Part shown: piece after piece, positions 8,741 through 15,519 of the stretch
Numbering within the stretch: position 1 is the stretch's first letter
Layout: every line of letters begins with the position of its first letter
From: Clostridium_I sp047718555
Lineage (GTDB): Bacteria; Bacillota; Clostridia; Clostridiales; Clostridiaceae
Length of the DNA stretch: 28,359 nt
Assembly (NCBI RefSeq): GCF_047718555.1
Contig: NZ_JBDNRK010000053.1
Coordinates: 1-28,359, forward strand
Direction: 5' to 3'
Made by a program: the position numbers and the translations under genes
Notes under the pieces: generated by a model
Told to the model about the DNA's origin: nothing
Databases searched by the model: none
What the model saw: only the letters and a program-made list of their open reading frames with translations

Positions 8741-8764
8741 AAAAAAACACCGTAAATCTACGGT
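8741..8764 (-). terminator. Leader terminator controlled by the upstream pseudoknot
   Basis: On the minus strand ACCGTA (8764-8759) pairs with TACGGT (8754-8749) across loop GATT, followed by a G and seven T residues. The 5' arm can instead pair with CTATGG at 8774-8769, forming a six-pair antiterminator with an AAAAA loop. Confidence 0.75.
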
Positions 8765-8814
8765 TTTTCCATAGTTTTGTTTATAGACAGGATGGCTTTC
8801 GAACTGTCTTTGCT
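8758..8814 (-). promoter_or_regulatory. preQ1-I-like riboswitch with antiterminator
   Basis: The minus-strand RNA has stem AGACAG (8809-8804) with CTGTCT (8790-8785), closing the 13-base loop TTCGAAAGCCATC. An A-rich tail ATAAACAAAACTATGG (8784-8769) follows. This order (short P1, loop beginning UUC and ending in C, AGC within the loop, tail with AAAACUA) matches the compact preQ1 class I aptamer of B. subtilis and Thermoanaerobacter. CCAT in the loop can pair with ATGG in the tail to make a pseudoknot. ATGG is also part of the antiterminator strand CTATGG. Ligand binding would therefore be expected to free the terminator and switch the operon off. The loop is one base longer than the B. subtilis loop and the classic UAG/CUA pairing is imperfect, so the ligand is inferred. 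Confidence 0.6.
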
Positions 8815-8829
8815 ATTCTATTATTTATT

Positions 8830-8858
8830 ATTATATGATATAAAGCCTTTAAAATCAA
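8830..8858 (-). promoter_or_regulatory. Promoter of the reductase/activator operon
   Basis: On the minus strand TTGATT (8858-8853) and a perfect TATAAT (8835-8830) are 17 bases apart. The RNA would start near 8823, placing the pseudoknot at the very 5' end, as is usual for small riboswitches. Confidence 0.75.
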
Positions 8859-9006
8859 GCAGCTTAGAATAATGAATAAATTTAAAGTTAAGCTATATAA
8901 ATAAATACTAAATCAAAAATCATATGCTAGAATAATACTAGGTAAGAGTTAAAAAATAAAATTCAATAATAAAACAAAAATTTTTATATAAAACTTTATA
9001 TTTGGC

Positions 9007-9035
9007 AATACTATAAATTATATATTTATAGTATT
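9007..9035. repeat. Perfect 11-bp inverted repeat in a divergent intergenic region
   Basis: AATACTATAAA (9007-9017) and TTTATAGTATT (9025-9035) are perfect inverted repeats around seven bases. The repeat lies between the leftward reductase operon and the rightward prenyltransferase gene and has no flanking T run, so an operator is more likely than a terminator. The rest of 8859-9174 is AT-rich with no other feature I can support. Confidence 0.4.
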
Positions 9036-9174
9036 ATTACAAATTAATATACAAACTAGTACTTATAGAATTTTTTTACTTTGTACTTGTAATATTTCAA
9101 ATATACTACTAGAATGTCTTTATAGTGTATTTCAAAAAATAACTAACAATTTGTTTATAGGATGGAGGAAAATT

Positions 9175-9819
9175 ATGAGGGTTCCAAATCACATTGGTAT
9201 CATTCCAGATGGTAATAGAAGATGGGCAGTAAAAAATGGACTTACAAAAGAAATGGGCTACGATAAAGGCTTACTTCCTGGTGTTAAATTGTTTAAATGC
9301 TGCGAAGAAGTTGGAGTTAAAGAACTCACTTTTTATGGTTTTACTGTAGATAATACCAAAAGACCAACAGTTCAAAAGAATGCCTTTATAGCTGCCTGTG
9401 TAAAAGCAGTTGAAATGCTTTCAAGAGAAAATGCATCTCTATTAGTAGTTGGAAATTATGATTCTCCTATATTTCCAAAGGAATTACTTCCTTTTACTAC
9501 AAGAAGAAATTTTGGAAAAGGTGGTATGAAAATAAATTTTTTAGTAAACTATGGTTGGGAATGGGATCTTATGAATCTTAAGAATACACAGGTTAACTCT
9601 AGAAACAGCATTTACAATACCATAGGATCACGTGACATAAGCAGAGTTGATTTACTTATTAGATGGGGCGGTAGAAGAAGGCTAAGTGGTTTTTTACCTG
9701 TTCAAAGTGTTTATTCTGACTTTTATGTTATTGATGATATGTGGCCTGATTTTTCAAAGAGCCAATTTGATAATGCATTGGAATGGTATAGTAAACAGGA
9801 TGTTACTCTTGGTGGTTAG
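9175..9819 (+). CDS. Divergent cis-prenyltransferase (undecaprenyl diphosphate synthase family)
   Basis: HIGIIPDGNRRWA near the N-terminus and DLLIRWGGRRRLSGFL plus YVIDDMWPDFS near the C-terminus are the family signatures, with D12 in the catalytic aspartate position. The ATG at 9175 is chosen because GGAGG lies just before it; an upstream TTG at 9151 is in frame but has no ribosome site. The protein has 214 residues, shorter than the usual 230-260. By my alignment to E. coli UppS several active-site positions differ: KEMGY replaces RAFGH (Arg39 to Lys, His43 to Tyr), TVDNTKRP replaces SSENWNRP (Trp75 lost), and the E213 position is Asp (YSDFY). The carbon-chain product and role cannot be predicted. 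It may be a paralogue of a housekeeping uppS elsewhere. Confidence 0.82.
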   Translation: MRVPNHIGIIPDGNRRWAVKNGLTKEMGYDKGLLPGVKLFKCCEEVGVKELTFYGFTVDNTKRPTVQKNAFIAACVKAVEMLSRENASLLVVGNYDSPIFPKELLPFTTRRNFGKGGMKINFLVNYGWEWDLMNLKNTQVNSRNSIYNTIGSRDISRVDLLIRWGGRRRLSGFLPVQSVYSDFYVIDDMWPDFSKSQFDNALEWYSKQDVTLGG

Positions 9820-9830
9820 CTATGAATTAT

Positions 9831-9900
9831 AAAATAATGCCTGCAATCATTAGTATGATTATCTTACAAAAGTATACATTTTTGCTTTAGGCATTATTTT
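9831..9900 (+). terminator. Long hairpin after the prenyltransferase gene
   Basis: AAAATAATGCCT (9831-9842) pairs perfectly with AGGCATTATTTT (9889-9900). The 46-base interior can form a second small hairpin (AATCAT with ATGATT). The T-rich 3' arm makes a terminator likely. The branched form is also compatible with a very small inverted-repeat element. Confidence 0.55.
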
Positions 9901-9949
9901 ATACGACATAACTAATTTTTAACAACAATTTTCATATTTTTATACGATA

Positions 9950-10093
9950 TCAATTTCCTGCCTTCAGATTGTTCTTTACTGCCTTCACTATATTAACTAT
10001 GTCCATATAAGCTTTAATACTACCATAAGTTACAATAGGTCTTCCAAACCACACCCATTTTAATTGCCGTGATGTAAAACCGCCGATCTTCAT
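9950..10093 (-). CDS. Possible 47-residue small protein or gene remnant
   Basis: In the gap between the prenyltransferase and AI-2E genes a short minus-strand frame reads MKIGGFTSRQLKWVWFGRP, then IVTYGSIKAYMDIVNIVKAV, and ends KNNLKAGN. The tail looks like an amphipathic helix, and the codons include CGG and GGC, which are rarer in the neighbours. The frame stays open upstream through the terminator of the AI-2E gene, so the 5' end is unclear. Only a weak AGGA lies ten bases before the ATG. I do not recognise it. It may be a real small protein, or the end of a decayed gene. Confidence 0.3.
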   Translation of the reverse strand: MKIGGFTSRQLKWVWFGRPIVTYGSIKAYMDIVNIVKAVKNNLKAGN

Positions 10094-10151
10094 AGGTAAA
10101 TTTCCTGATCTATTCTGTATTCTTTTACATAGATGAAATATATATGCATAA

Positions 10152-10194
10152 TAATAAAAAACACCATTAAATCGTTTATTAATTTAATAGTGTT
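10152..10194 (-). terminator. Terminator of the AI-2E family gene
   Basis: On the minus strand AACACTATTAAAT (10194-10182) pairs with ATTTAATGGTGTT (10172-10160), with one U-G pair and a nine-base loop, followed by a T-rich tail. The pair is a wobble only on the minus strand and a mismatch on the plus strand, which fixes its orientation. Confidence 0.75.
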
Positions 10195-10232
10195 TTCACT
10201 AACAAATTTTATTATTGATATTGTAAATTTAT

Positions 10233-11273
10233 TTATTGTCTTTTGGAATCTTCTCCTACCCTAACCCCTAATATTTCAATTATAAACATAAAGAGTGGTA
10301 TTCCAAGAAGCAATCCCCATATTCCCATAAAATGTTCAGATACAATAAGTATTACAAAAGTAAAAAATATAGGTAATTTAGTTTTTTCTGACATAAGTTT
10401 AGGATTTAATATATAGCTTTCTACTAAATGTATTATCGCTACCATTATTAAAATATAGACTACTTTTATAATTCCTCCTATTTTAAAGGCAATTAAACAT
10501 AAAGGAACAAGAGATATTATAACTCCTGCCACAGGTATTAAACTTAATAGAAAAATCATAAATCCCAATGCCAATAATTTAGGAAAACCCATTATAGTAA
10601 GTAAAATTACCGATATAATAGTATTTACCATGGCTATTATTACTTGAGCTGTTATAACCTTACCAAAAGAATTTAAGAAGTTGTTTCCAAAGTATGCACA
10701 ATATTTGTATACACCTGAAATTTTACTATTTTCAAATTTCTTTAAAAAATTAATTACTTCTTCCTTTTGCAATATAAAAAACAGACTGAGCATAAGTGCT
10801 ATAAACGAATATCCGCCCCATTTGCCAACATTAGCAGCGGTACGAACTGCAATATCAATTCCGGATTGTGTATAGTTCCTTATATCAAGTTTAGCCATCA
10901 TTGGAAATAAAAACTTACCTAAACCATTTGGTATGTTGTATTTAACAGTTTCCATATAGGATTCCTCTGCCTGCCTTATAATACTTATGCTTTGAAATAT
11001 TATTATGGGAATGTATTTATATAAAATTATTATTATCAGAGCAAAGATAATTATATATAATATTATTGTAACTATTCCCTTTTTCACAGGAACATATTTT
11101 TTTAATTTATTTATTACAAAATTCTCTAAACTATTAATTAAATAAGCAAATAAAAATGTCAATAAAACTAAATTAAGTATACTTTTTATCATATATAGGA
11201 ATACACCTATACATATTAAAAATAATAAACTCTTCACCAAATCCTTTTTAAATATTTGTTTTAAAAAATCCAA
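10233..11273 (-). CDS. AI-2E family transporter (PF01594 permease)
   Basis: This 346-residue polytopic membrane protein has paired hydrophobic segments near residues 13-50, a long one at 66-92, a soluble central portion at about 95-150, and four to five further helices. The C-terminal GIWGLLLGIPLFMFIIEIL matches the conserved end of the family. Members have been linked to export of autoinducer-2, Na+/H+ exchange or other small solutes, so the substrate is open. The start is TTG at 11273, supported by GAGGTG seven bases upstream. It is a single-gene unit with its own terminator. Confidence 0.85.
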   Translation of the reverse strand: MDFLKQIFKKDLVKSLLFLICIGVFLYMIKSILNLVLLTFLFAYLINSLENFVINKLKKYVPVKKGIVTIILYIIIFALIIIILYKYIPIIIFQSISIIRQAEESYMETVKYNIPNGLGKFLFPMMAKLDIRNYTQSGIDIAVRTAANVGKWGGYSFIALMLSLFFILQKEEVINFLKKFENSKISGVYKYCAYFGNNFLNSFGKVITAQVIIAMVNTIISVILLTIMGFPKLLALGFMIFLLSLIPVAGVIISLVPLCLIAFKIGGIIKVVYILIMVAIIHLVESYILNPKLMSEKTKLPIFFTFVILIVSEHFMGIWGLLLGIPLFMFIIEILGVRVGEDSKRQ

Positions 11274-11546
11274 TCCCCTTCACCTCATGTAATAAATTAT
11301 ACCACGCTTAATTGTTTTTATATAGCTATAACACATATAAATTTTATCTTAAAATATAGATTTATACTATACTCTTTAATATAAAACACCTCTTTATAAA
11401 TAAATTATTTACATTATGATGTCTAATTAATCATAAATATACCTAAACAAACTTTATTTGCAATAGTACTAATAGTCTACTAAAAAGCATCTGCTTTACT
11501 TTTAGATATACTATGATAAAATAAGTAAATTAATAAGACTATATAA
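11274..11546. other. AT-rich intergenic region, no gene seen
   Basis: Between the leftward AI-2E gene and the htrA control region I see no coding frame. There is a weak hairpin around 11478-11510 (AAAAGCATCTGCTTT core), with no clear function. Confidence 0.4.
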
Positions 11547-11602
11547 TTGTCATATCCATTTAACAAAGCTGTCATAAAATTGTCACAGTCTACATCTATT
11601 AT
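11547..11602 (+). promoter_or_regulatory. Pho-box-like direct repeats and -10 element of htrA
   Basis: TTGTCAT (11547), CTGTCAT (11569) and TTGTCAC (11580) fall on an 11-base grid, with a weaker ATTTAAC at the missing grid point 11558. The last two copies together read CTGTCATAAAATTGTCAC, close to the E. coli Pho-box pattern. TATTAT (11597-11602) begins about ten bases further on, the spacing seen when an OmpR/PhoB-type activator replaces the -35 box. The regulator encoded at 14520-15200 is the obvious candidate to bind here. Confidence 0.6.
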
Positions 11603-11642
11603 ATAGATATAGAAATTAAACATAGTAAGGAGGTTTTCACAA

Positions 11643-12965
11643 ATGAATGAATATGAAAATAATTCAAACAATGAAAACAATACTAGTAATATAGACTCAA
11701 CAAGTGAATTGCCAATTTCAAATTACTCAGCTTATAACGTATCAAAGGATACAAATTACGATAATACTGATAAAGGGAGTTCACATAATAATTTTACTGA
11801 TAGTGATTATGAAGTCACATCAACAAATAAAAAAAATAACAAGGGTAAAGGTAAAAAAATAGCCTCCTATGTAGCTGTAGGTCTTATTTGTACTATACTT
11901 GGCGGTGCCGCTTCTGGTATTGCTTCACTATATGTTCTTCCTAAAACAAGCTTTTTTAAATCCAGCCCTTTGTATGAAAATTTATCACAACAGGCTTCCT
12001 CTAATAATAGCAACTATAAGGCTTCTCCAGTTGTTGCAACCAGCGGTGGACTTACTATAGCTGAAATCGCTAAAAAGGTTAGTCCAGCGGTGGTAGGAGT
12101 TTCAACTAAAAGCACTGTTAGCAGCAGCAGTAATTTTTTCGGTGGATCTCAAGAAGAAGACGGTATGGGTTCCGGTATAATCTTTAATAACGATGGCTAT
12201 ATATTAACAAATTATCATGTAATAAGTGGTGCACAGCAGATAACGGTAATTCTCAGCAATAAAAAAGAAGTGCCTGCTAAAGTTGTAAACTACGATTCCG
12301 CTATGGACTTAGCAGTTATAAAACTAACAGGAAATGTGACACTTCCTGGAGTTGCTGAATTAGGTAATTCAAGTTCTCTTCAAGTTGGAGATCAAGTTGT
12401 AGCCATCGGTAACCCTTTAGGAAAAGAATTTCTAGGTTCAGTTACCTCTGGAATAGTTAGTGCCTTAAACAGACAGGTTCAGGTTGATAGTTCTAAGACA
12501 GAAAACTTTATTCAAACAGATGCAGCCATAAATCCTGGTAACAGCGGTGGACCACTAGTTAATTCTCTAGGCCAGGTAATCGGAATAAATAGTGCAAAAA
12601 TAGGTTCTACAGGAGTTGAAGGTATAGGCTTTGCAATACCAATAGACTTAGTTAAGCCAAAAATCAGCTCACTTTCAAAGCCTATATTAATGCTTGGTAT
12701 TACCTGCAGCGATATATCCAGTTCTGATGCACAGCAAAATAATGTACCTCAAGGGGTAGCGGTGATACAGGTAAATCCATCTAGTCCAGCGGAAAAAGCA
12801 GGCTTACAGGCAAATGATATAATTACAAAATTTGATGGTAAGTCCATAAAAACTACTGATGAGCTAAACAGTATAAAAGCATCCCACAAAGCTGGGGATA
12901 AAATAAATATTCAAGTTTATAGAAACGGAAGTACCGAATCTCTTACTTTAACATTGACAGAATAA
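11643..12965 (+). CDS. htrA: HtrA/DegP-like membrane-anchored serine protease with PDZ domain
   Basis: The 440-residue protein has a 70-residue polar cytoplasmic head rich in Asn and Ser, then one transmembrane segment at about 73-98, and a low-complexity linker to 135. The trypsin-like domain has the triad H192 (LTNYHVIS), D222 (SAMDLAVIKL) and S301 (NPGNSGGPLV). One PDZ domain follows from about 350 to 438. Such proteases degrade or refold damaged proteins on the outer face of the membrane and are usually induced by envelope stress. The ATG is preceded by AAGGAGG at nine bases. The promoter carries 11-bp direct repeats, and the two-component pair lies convergently next to it. Confidence 0.95.
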   Translation: MNEYENNSNNENNTSNIDSTSELPISNYSAYNVSKDTNYDNTDKGSSHNNFTDSDYEVTSTNKKNNKGKGKKIASYVAVGLICTILGGAASGIASLYVLPKTSFFKSSPLYENLSQQASSNNSNYKASPVVATSGGLTIAEIAKKVSPAVVGVSTKSTVSSSSNFFGGSQEEDGMGSGIIFNNDGYILTNYHVISGAQQITVILSNKKEVPAKVVNYDSAMDLAVIKLTGNVTLPGVAELGNSSSLQVGDQVVAIGNPLGKEFLGSVTSGIVSALNRQVQVDSSKTENFIQTDAAINPGNSGGPLVNSLGQVIGINSAKIGSTGVEGIGFAIPIDLVKPKISSLSKPILMLGITCSDISSSDAQQNNVPQGVAVIQVNPSSPAEKAGLQANDIITKFDGKSIKTTDELNSIKASHKAGDKINIQVYRNGSTESLTLTLTE

Positions 12966-12975
12966 CTAAACTAAG

Positions 12976-13024
12976 AAATTAAAGGTGTTAACCTAAAAAT
13001 TAGGTTAACACCTTTAATTTTTCT
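12976..13024. terminator. Bidirectional terminator, 21-bp perfect stem
   Basis: The arms 12976-12996 and 13000-13020 are perfectly complementary over 21 bases with an AAA loop, flanked by T-rich sequence in both directions. It ends htrA on the plus strand. On the minus strand it contains the last codons and stop of the histidine kinase gene, so it can serve both. Confidence 0.88.
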
Positions 13025-14523
13025 ATTCTAGCCTCCTTAGAAAGCTCCAGTGAAAAATAAAAAGCTACTCCGCCATTAAAATTTTCAACTCCAAAATCAC
13101 TTTTATGAAGCATAAGTATATTTTTTGTTATTGCAAGCCCAAGGCCAGTTCCACCAAGACTTCTATTTCTTGACTTATCTATTTTATAAAATTTATCCCA
13201 AATTTTAGGCAAATCTTCTTTTTCAATATTATTACCGCAATTTTTTACATATATGTAGGCCCTGTCACTACTTTTCCTCATATCTATACTGATTTTATCA
13301 TTATTCTCTGTATGCCTTATAGCATTAGTGATAAAATTTGTAAGTACCTGTTCTATTCTTATAGAATCACCATAGGTTAAAACATTATCATTTAAATTTA
13401 AATGTACATCAATTTTCCTCTCATTAAACAATGTATAATATTTTCTTACAGTAGAATTGATGAGCTTATCAATGTAGAAATCTTCACATTTTAATTTAAA
13501 ATTACCACTTTCAAGCTGTGACAGATCTAACATATCTGTCACAAGAGATCCCATTTTTTTTGCTTCATCTATGATAACATCTATATAATAATCTTTATCC
13601 TCATCTTGAAATACATTATCTTTAATTCCCTCTGCATATCCCTCTATAAGGCTTATAGGCGTTTTTAATTCATGAGACACTCCTCCCACAAATTCCTTAC
13701 GCATTTTTTCAAGCTTTCTTTCCTGCTCAATATCATTCTTTAATTTTTCATTGGCTTTTCTTAATGAGTTCATTGCACTATTTAAATTTTCAGATAGAAA
13801 ATTTAAAGTATTACCAAGATTTCCAATTTCATCATCGCTTTTAACAATACATTTTTCTGAAAAATTTAAATTTACCATTTTAGATGCAGTTTTATTAAGA
13901 CTTATTAAAGGTTTAGAAATCATATTTGAATATATAAATGACAATATTATAATTAGAATTAATGCAGCTATATATATATATACATAAAATTCTTTAATAA
14001 CTGATGATGCTTCATTAACAGGCTGCAGTGAGGAGACAACAAATATCACCTCTCCTTTTTCATTATTGGGAAGTACGCAAACTATATTTCTTACATTATA
14101 AACAGTATTGTCAAATATATAAGTGCTGCTCTTGCCACTTCTCCTTATATTCATAGATGCTCCAGGATTTGCATTCCAATTATCAATTACCTGCCTTATA
14201 ACCCTTACACTAGCTGATTCCACTTCTCTGCTTTCAGATCCAGCTAAGAAATTTAGATATCCATACTTATCCAGCACAGCCACTTTACTATTATTTGAGT
14301 CTTCAAAATTTCTAGCTAATTGTAAAATATTTGTACTTCCCTCTGTTTTATTATAAGTTTCCCTAAACTTTTCTACATTTTGTTCCAAAGTATCCATTTT
14401 TCTATTTATATAGAATTTTTGAAAAAATAAAGATTGAAAGATAAGTATACTACTTATAAAAAGTGCAAAGAAGGCAAGTGTTATAAAAAACAATTTAACA
14501 GCTATTCCATGCTTTAAATTCAT
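13000..14523 (-). CDS. Sensor histidine kinase (two transmembrane segments, HAMP, HisKA, HATPase)
   Basis: In this 507-residue kinase, transmembrane segments at about 10-30 and 181-199 enclose a 150-residue external sensor region. A HAMP linker (about 200-252) and a coiled region follow. H284 in GGVSHELKTPI is the phosphoacceptor. The ATP lid region shows NFITNAIRH (N box, N396/N400), KIWDKFYK (F box) and GGTGLGLAI (G2). At the G1 position the sequence is VKNCGNNI, with Asn in place of the usual Asp; this variant occurs in other Firmicute kinases. It starts four bases inside the response regulator gene (ATGA overlap). The neighbouring htrA and the repeats in its promoter suggest envelope or phosphate sensing, but the signal is not known. 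Confidence 0.92.
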   Translation of the reverse strand: MNLKHGIAVKLFFITLAFFALFISSILIFQSLFFQKFYINRKMDTLEQNVEKFRETYNKTEGSTNILQLARNFEDSNNSKVAVLDKYGYLNFLAGSESREVESASVRVIRQVIDNWNANPGASMNIRRSGKSSTYIFDNTVYNVRNIVCVLPNNEKGEVIFVVSSLQPVNEASSVIKEFYVYIYIAALILIIILSFIYSNMISKPLISLNKTASKMVNLNFSEKCIVKSDDEIGNLGNTLNFLSENLNSAMNSLRKANEKLKNDIEQERKLEKMRKEFVGGVSHELKTPISLIEGYAEGIKDNVFQDEDKDYYIDVIIDEAKKMGSLVTDMLDLSQLESGNFKLKCEDFYIDKLINSTVRKYYTLFNERKIDVHLNLNDNVLTYGDSIRIEQVLTNFITNAIRHTENNDKISIDMRKSSDRAYIYVKNCGNNIEKEDLPKIWDKFYKIDKSRNRSLGGTGLGLAITKNILMLHKSDFGVENFNGGVAFYFSLELSKEARIEKLKVLT

Positions 14524-15200
14524 CTTTTCACCTCTAATTTATATCCACTTCCTCTAACTGTAGCTATTAGATAGGCTTTATCCATAAGTTTTTCTCGTAA
14601 TCTTTTTATATGTGTATCTACAGTTCTAAGATCACCATAATAATCCACACCCCACACTACATCTAAAATTTTGTTTCTACTTAATACTATTCCTTTATTT
14701 TTAATAAAATATAGCAAAAGATCATATTCCTTTGGAGAAAGATATATCTCCTTATTGTCAATTGTAACCTCATGACTGAGTTCATTAATAATAACACCAT
14801 CAAGGCTCATATTGCTATTATTGTGATCATTATCTGGATAATATCGCTTCAAAAGTGCTTTTGCCTTCGCCACTAAAATCTTAGGACTAAAAGGTTTTGT
14901 TACATAATCATCTGCACCTAATTCATAGCCTAAAAGCTTATCCTCTTCTTCTGACCTAGCAGTTAATATTATTATTGGAACATTAGAGTTCTTTCTTATA
15001 TATTTACATACATTAAATCCATCCATTAAAGGCATCATAATATCAAGTATTATAAGGGTCACCTCATTAGAATCAAAAACTCTTACTGCCTCTACTCCAT
15101 CTTTAGCTTCCAAAGTTTTGTATCCTTCTTTTTTTAAATATGCATCAATAAGCTTTCTCATTCTCTCTTCATCTTCTACAATTAAAATGCTTTCTTTCAT
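14520..15200 (-). CDS. OmpR/PhoB family response regulator
   Basis: The 226-residue protein has a receiver domain with acidic pocket ED at 10-11, phosphorylation site D53 (LIILDIMMPLMDG), a Thr in IIILTARSEEED and Lys in DYVTKPFSP. The C-terminal winged helix includes the recognition segment VDTHIKRLREKL and ends TVRGSGYKLE. OmpR-family regulators bind 11-bp direct repeats, which fits the array in front of htrA. AGGAG lies about nine bases before the ATG. The gene is first in a two-gene unit with the kinase. Confidence 0.94.
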   Translation of the reverse strand: MKESILIVEDEERMRKLIDAYLKKEGYKTLEAKDGVEAVRVFDSNEVTLIILDIMMPLMDGFNVCKYIRKNSNVPIIILTARSEEEDKLLGYELGADDYVTKPFSPKILVAKAKALLKRYYPDNDHNNSNMSLDGVIINELSHEVTIDNKEIYLSPKEYDLLLYFIKNKGIVLSRNKILDVVWGVDYYGDLRTVDTHIKRLREKLMDKAYLIATVRGSGYKLEVKR

Positions 15201-15439
15201 AAACTATTTCTCCTAAATAAATTCTTAACTTAGATATGATCAAATAAATACAGTCACATTAATACTTAAGAGTACTATTTTTCAAATCTATATCTATTAT
15301 TATAACATACATAAAAAATCTTATTTAATATATTTTCGAACAAAACTATCTCTTGTATTTTATATAAATGAAGATATATATTTTTAGAAAATCAATAGTA
15401 ACTTTTACTAAATAATCAAAATTTAATGCAGTATTTTTC
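15201..15439. other. Divergent intergenic region, no gene seen
   Basis: AT-rich sequence between the leftward regulator gene and the rightward deacetylase gene. A minus-strand TATAAT at about 15303 could be the regulator's -10 element, but its -35 match is poor. I saw no TGTCA-type repeats of the kind found before htrA. Confidence 0.35.
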
Positions 15440-15469
15440 TTATATTTCTAGGGATAATAAGAAATATAA
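15440..15469 (+). promoter_or_regulatory. Inverted repeat upstream of the deacetylase gene
   Basis: TTATATTTCT (15440-15449) and AGAAATATAA (15460-15469) are perfect 10-bp inverted repeats. The right arm overlaps a TATAAT at 15465-15470, and TTTTATGTTTTTT follows. It could be an operator over the -10 element or a weak attenuator. Confidence 0.35.
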
Positions 15470-15519
15470 TTTTATGTTTTTTGCTAATCAATTTGAAAAT
15501 TATAAAGGAAGATGAAATC

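Noticed and set aside
8769..8809. Cyclic-di-GMP-I or fluoride riboswitch as an alternative for the leader pseudoknot
   Set aside because: The two-domain fold with tetraloop and receptor of c-di-GMP-I and the conserved core of the fluoride class are missing. The single-stem, A-rich-tail layout fits preQ1-I better.
9831..9900. A miniature transposable element
   Set aside because: The inverted arms could suggest one, but no target duplication is visible and the position right after a gene end with a T-rich arm fits a terminator.
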